Of a stretch of DNA of 64,000 nt, positions 61,701 through 64,000 are shown in pieces. The notes under the pieces are model-generated. The model was not told the origin of the DNA, searched no databases, and worked only from the letters and a program-made list of their open reading frames with translations. How positions within the stretch are numbered: the first letter of the stretch is position 1; each line of letters opens with the position of its first letter. The translations under genes and the position numbers were made by a program. Source of the stretch: Dyadobacter luteus (GTDB lineage Bacteria > Bacteroidota > Bacteroidia > Cytophagales > Spirosomataceae); contig NZ_QNUL01000026.1 in the NCBI RefSeq assembly GCF_003383615.1, positions 35,338-99,337 of the forward strand, written 5' to 3'.

Positions 61701-63911
61701 GGATTGGTAAGTCCTCTAGCCACACTGAATGTGCCATTTGGAGCTTCCACTGTGCTTACAGTTAGTGGTACGGTTTACAATGATGCGTTTGGTCTGAACG
61801 GGACGCCTTCCAATACCGTTGATGGCACGCCGATGCAAACGGCTACGACCTCACCGCTGCACGCTAACTTGTTTACAGCAGGGGGGATTTTTGTTACAAC
61901 TGTAGCAGTGGATGCATCAGGTAATTACAGCTTCCCGGTAGCAGCCGGTACCGACTATCTTGTAACAATAAGTTCTACGGCAGCTGTAATCGGCAGTAGC
62001 CCGGAAGGTTCTGTTGGTTTGCCGGATGGATGGGTCAACACTGGCGAGTTTGTTGGATCGGGAGAAGGAAATGATTTGACCCCCAATGGTATTCTGGCGG
62101 TTAGCGTAGGTGCTTCGAGTGTTGCAGATGCCAATTTCGGTCTTAACCAACGGCCATCCAGCAACAATGTGAGCCATGTCCTAAGTTCACAACCTGTGCA
62201 GGGTATCGAAATTTTACTGGATGGAACGGATGCCCCCCTGATGAATGGTAGCGACCCTGAGGACGGTACTTATTTGGGAGCAACAGGAACACCAAATAAT
62301 AATCCGCAGGGAGTTGTGATCACCTCTCTGCCGACCAATGGCCAATTGTGGTACTATGGTTTTGGTGCGCCTGTTGTCGTTGATGCAACGTATGTTACCA
62401 ATGGTACTTTGTTTGATGATCCAACGTTATTTACTGTCGTGCTTACCGGACCTGGCTACACGAGTACCAGTTTTAATTATGCTTATGTGGACGCAGCAGG
62501 TGTTGCAGATCCTACGCCTGCAACCTATGCCATTAGCTGGGTCGATCCACTCACTCCTGCTTTGACGGGTACAGTCTATAATGATGCAAATGGTCTGAAT
62601 GCGGAACTGGATGAGCATGGAAGCCCTATTACGCCTCTCAACACTGTGGATGGTACGCCGGTTGGATCTGCCGGCACGACGCCACTTCATGCAAACTTAT
62701 TTACTGATGGAGGCGTCTTTGTGGAATCGGTTCCTGTGGATGCATCCGGAAATTACAGGTTCATTGTCGCCGAGAATACAGATTATATCGTCACGATCAG
62801 TACCAGACCATCGACAAGTATAGATACGCCTGCAAGTTCTGTTCTATTACCTGCCAACTGGGTTTATACAGGAGAAAACGTGGGAAGTGGAGAGGGGAGT
62901 GATGGTACACCCAATGGTATCCTGTCCGTGAGTGTGGGTACTTCAAATGTAGCCGATGTGAATTTTGGAATTGACCAGCGTCCAAATACAAATAATGTGA
63001 CACACGTTTTAACCACCCAGCCCGTAGCAAACGTTGATTTCATGCTGGACGGAGTAGGAGCGCCATTCATGACCGGTAGTGACCCGGAAGACGGCACCTA
63101 TACGGGCAACACAGGTACTGAAAACGATCCACAGGGCGTAGTGCTTACATCATTGCCAACAAATGGAACGTTGTGGTATTATGGTTTTGGTGTGCCTGTT
63201 GTCGTTGATGCAACGTATATTAGCAATGGTACTTTGTTTAATGATCCAACGTTATTTTCTATTGTACTGACCGGCTCTGGCTACACGAGTACATCATTCA
63301 ATTATGCCTATGTAGATTTTGCCGGTGTTGCAGATACTACCCCTGCGACCTATACCATCAGTTGGGCCAGCCCGTTACCAGTTAAGCTTGTTAGTTTTAA
63401 TGCTTCTCAGGAAGGACAGACTGTTAATCTCAAATGGGTAACATCCAGCGAAGCGAATAGTGAAGGTTTTGAGATTGAGCGAAGTGCTGACGCATCCTCA
63501 TGGACAAAAATCGGCTACGTGTATTCACAGAACAGTAATAGCGCCAGTCAGCTAAACTATACTTTTCATGATGGAAAGCTGTTGAATGCAATCAGTTATT
63601 ACCGTCTGAAAATGGTGGATCTGGACGGGAAGTTTGCGTACAGTCAGATCAGGTCTGTAGGTTCTGATAAGGCTCAGAAGACGATGGCCGTGTATCCGAA
63701 TCCAGTTGCAGGTGGTAAATTGACTATCGGTGGGTTGGGAGCAGATGCAAGTCAGGCGGAGATTTACAACCTTAACGGGATACGGGTACTGCAACAAAAC
63801 CTGGATGCAGACCGGGAGTTAAATGTAAGCGTACTATCATCGGGTATGTATCTGCTGCGCGTAAAATCAGCGGATAACCAGGTACAGACAAGTACATTTG
63901 TAGTTAAATAG
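58773..63911 (+). CDS. Giant secreted modular protein with repeated SdrD-B modules and T9SS domain
   Basis: From the ATG at 58773 the protein has 1712 residues; the frame extends to a TTG at 58752. It has a basic N terminus and signal (ELLFFILLLSHGVIVRAQ). Five SdrD-B-like units begin near residues 48, 296, 729, 996 and 1262 (SGTVYQDTNG, TGTVYEDTNG, SGTIFNDNNG, SGTVYNDAFG, TGTVYNDANG). Calcium-binding thrombospondin-3-like segments lie near 430-470 (DSDGDGVTDVCDLDDDNDG) and 655-700, flanking an unknown domain of about 190 residues. Units four and five are near-duplicates. The C terminus is the same LKWVTSSEANS module and type A sorting domain as in the 53811 protein. A surface adhesin or structural protein is likely. 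Confidence 0.92.
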   Translation: MKVDIYKKYYLLLHYLNRRRFRIRELLFFILLLSHGVIVRAQVITDYVISGTVYQDTNGAIGGVGGTPINGTTIPLFVNLYRPNGSFLASGSVAVNGTYSIIGVTAMNGYRAQLSRVQGTSSSTFSAGAPLQSGLVNVSSSETPSDADGVITINAPGNISGNNFGIQYAPIAGNGANITANLGGTLQAAVPGSTFNNLTISRDPDGTLEKIRITGFPTNTTSIVINGTSYTSGSWPAGGVTISTTATGSPIWPISVDPNFEGNSSTVTISFVSIDNAGSQSSNMGTAVVSFTAPPVSVTGTVYEDTNGNAILDGTEAGTRANATALYAYLVNSVGTVVYAGEVTSNGTYSLLASQNQSYTIQLSALQYPVGTSVLITPVNHNLPTAPKFWINSSENGNNNSGPGDGTPDGILAVTVGTSNVANQNFGLADRCDPVASGLPDSDGDGVTDVCDLDDDNDGIPDTDENACVSLNALLGGYPGNVTMILPSHFGVPNSGTPQIGLSPMTADLSHLFGYPNNSGAVIITVTNANVHPTSDAFYVRGDLPVTKWHIGGSVASVGVVEHGREYYGNQRRTINLKTHQSGLTNQTATQANEWISGVNANEFYLENTNNSYTQEISRTDGTLFLALLDYEEKNFELHTNDVGLAHWSTYFVRITTECDNDKDGIPNRLDLDSDGDLCFDAIEGTGNFTYADVDANGRLTASTNANGQPAVTPQGVGSSLNAAVQNCNFSISGTIFNDNNGTIGNADGVPVNGTGTGANPLDLVVNLYDALGNFITSAAVQSNGTYTITNVPTNTGYQVQLNTAANVGQVGENITANPGTLPGTFAHVSSSDNVTPTDGINIVDVTQVVTGINFGINEPPVAVGTSPSSQTNPGGTTSVDVSNSFVGTDQNSGNITSLTITTFPTGATSITVVTTTYYPTLGDIPGGCSTCAVFPPTGISVSTSNAGVPTEPISVDPAADGATSVGIQFTVTDNAGLVSPLATLNVPFGASTVLTVSGTVYNDAFGLNGTPSNTVDGTPMQTATTSPLHANLFTAGGIFVTTVAVDASGNYSFPVAAGTDYLVTISSTAAVIGSSPEGSVGLPDGWVNTGEFVGSGEGNDLTPNGILAVSVGASSVADANFGLNQRPSSNNVSHVLSSQPVQGIEILLDGTDAPLMNGSDPEDGTYLGATGTPNNNPQGVVITSLPTNGQLWYYGFGAPVVVDATYVTNGTLFDDPTLFTVVLTGPGYTSTSFNYAYVDAAGVADPTPATYAISWVDPLTPALTGTVYNDANGLNAELDEHGSPITPLNTVDGTPVGSAGTTPLHANLFTDGGVFVESVPVDASGNYRFIVAENTDYIVTISTRPSTSIDTPASSVLLPANWVYTGENVGSGEGSDGTPNGILSVSVGTSNVADVNFGIDQRPNTNNVTHVLTTQPVANVDFMLDGVGAPFMTGSDPEDGTYTGNTGTENDPQGVVLTSLPTNGTLWYYGFGVPVVVDATYISNGTLFNDPTLFSIVLTGSGYTSTSFNYAYVDFAGVADTTPATYTISWASPLPVKLVSFNASQEGQTVNLKWVTSSEANSEGFEIERSADASSWTKIGYVYSQNSNSASQLNYTFHDGKLLNAISYYRLKMVDLDGKFAYSQIRSVGSDKAQKTMAVYPNPVAGGKLTIGGLGADASQAEIYNLNGIRVLQQNLDADRELNVSVLSSGMYLLRVKSADNQVQTSTFVVK
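61755..63375 (+). repeat. Tandem duplication of an 800-base coding module
   Basis: Two copies, about 61755-62553 and 62559-63375, encode an SdrD-B unit followed by a beta-rich module (DPEDGTY...GVVITSLPTNG.LWYYGFG.PVVVDATY). Nucleotide identity is very high in the second half, including silent positions, which indicates recent duplication or recombination between copies. Confidence 0.85.
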
Positions 63912-63923
63912 CTAAGCGTGTAG

Positions 63924-63960
63924 AGAGGGTGTCTCAAATCAAATTGAGTCACCCTCTTTC
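63924..63960 (+). terminator. Terminator of the second giant protein gene
   Basis: AGAGGGTGTCTCAA (63924-63937) pairs with TTGAGTCACCCTCT (63944-63957) with one mismatch and a 6-base loop, followed by TTC. It begins 12 bases after the stop codon. Confidence 0.8.
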
Positions 63961-64000
63961 ATTTACTTAAACTTCTTTGAGGATTTGGTGTTTAAAAAGC

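Noticed and set aside
61755..63375. Possible CRISPR or mobile repeat array
   Set aside because: The repeats are 800-base in-frame coding modules of one secreted protein, not short spaced repeats.

Overview
The window looks like chromosomal DNA of a Bacteroidota bacterium, most likely a cytophagale close to Dyadobacter/Spirosomataceae. The assignment is inference from several signs: promoter boxes of the Bacteroidota type (TAnnTTTG, sometimes with an upstream TTG/TTTG), type IX secretion (T9SS) C-terminal sorting domains, PorD (DUF4835), a MurF-alanine racemase fusion, bacillithiol synthesis (BshA), a Rho factor with a large disordered insert, and families such as DUF4834, DUF4886 and DUF6157. 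I saw no tRNA or rRNA gene, CRISPR array, prophage or complete insertion sequence. A gene of unknown function is cut by the left edge.

Layout. 1-9 kb: housekeeping and small metabolic genes (EamA transporter, PurN, UbiA-type prenyltransferase, BshA, type II NADH dehydrogenase, acetyltransferase, DUF4886 hydrolase-like protein). 8.5-14 kb: a minus-strand run FUSC transporter - YwbE - DUF6157 - glycine-zipper lipoprotein, then a plus-strand pair HPP protein - divergent ClC channel. 14-21 kb: acetyltransferase, large membrane protein, GyrB, polyphosphate kinase. 21-27 kb: MurF-Alr fusion, and an autoregulated-looking operon of ABC ATPase, permease, YtrA-like GntR repressor and GIN-domain protein. 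A YtrA-type inverted repeat lies just upstream of that operon. 27-30 kb: cysteine desulfurase - XdhC - MocA-like cytidylyltransferase, which reads as a molybdenum-cofactor finishing module.

30-42 kb: 1-Cys peroxiredoxin, two membrane proteins, HtpG, an operon of a double OmpA-domain protein with two membrane-anchored helix-hairpin-helix proteins, Rho with a long leader, then CoaX - outer-membrane barrel - LptC. 42-52 kb: a cytochrome c/SCO copper-chaperone group. It is followed by the envelope and core cluster BamD - RpoZ - CoaBC - PorD - Sm-like small protein - RecN, a small T9SS substrate, an OstA-like LPS protein and TilS. 53.8-63.9 kb: two giant secreted modular proteins (1481 and about 1712 residues), both ending in the same T9SS sorting cassette. 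The second carries a recent tandem module duplication and an AT-rich leader with strong inverted repeats.

The strongest candidates for undescribed biology are the OmpA/helix-hairpin-helix operon, the Sm-like protein beside porD, and the HPP-ClC pair with altered channel motifs. The YtrA/GIN operon with its visible operator and the desulfurase-XdhC-MocA module follow. All functional calls come from reading the sequence; no database search was possible.
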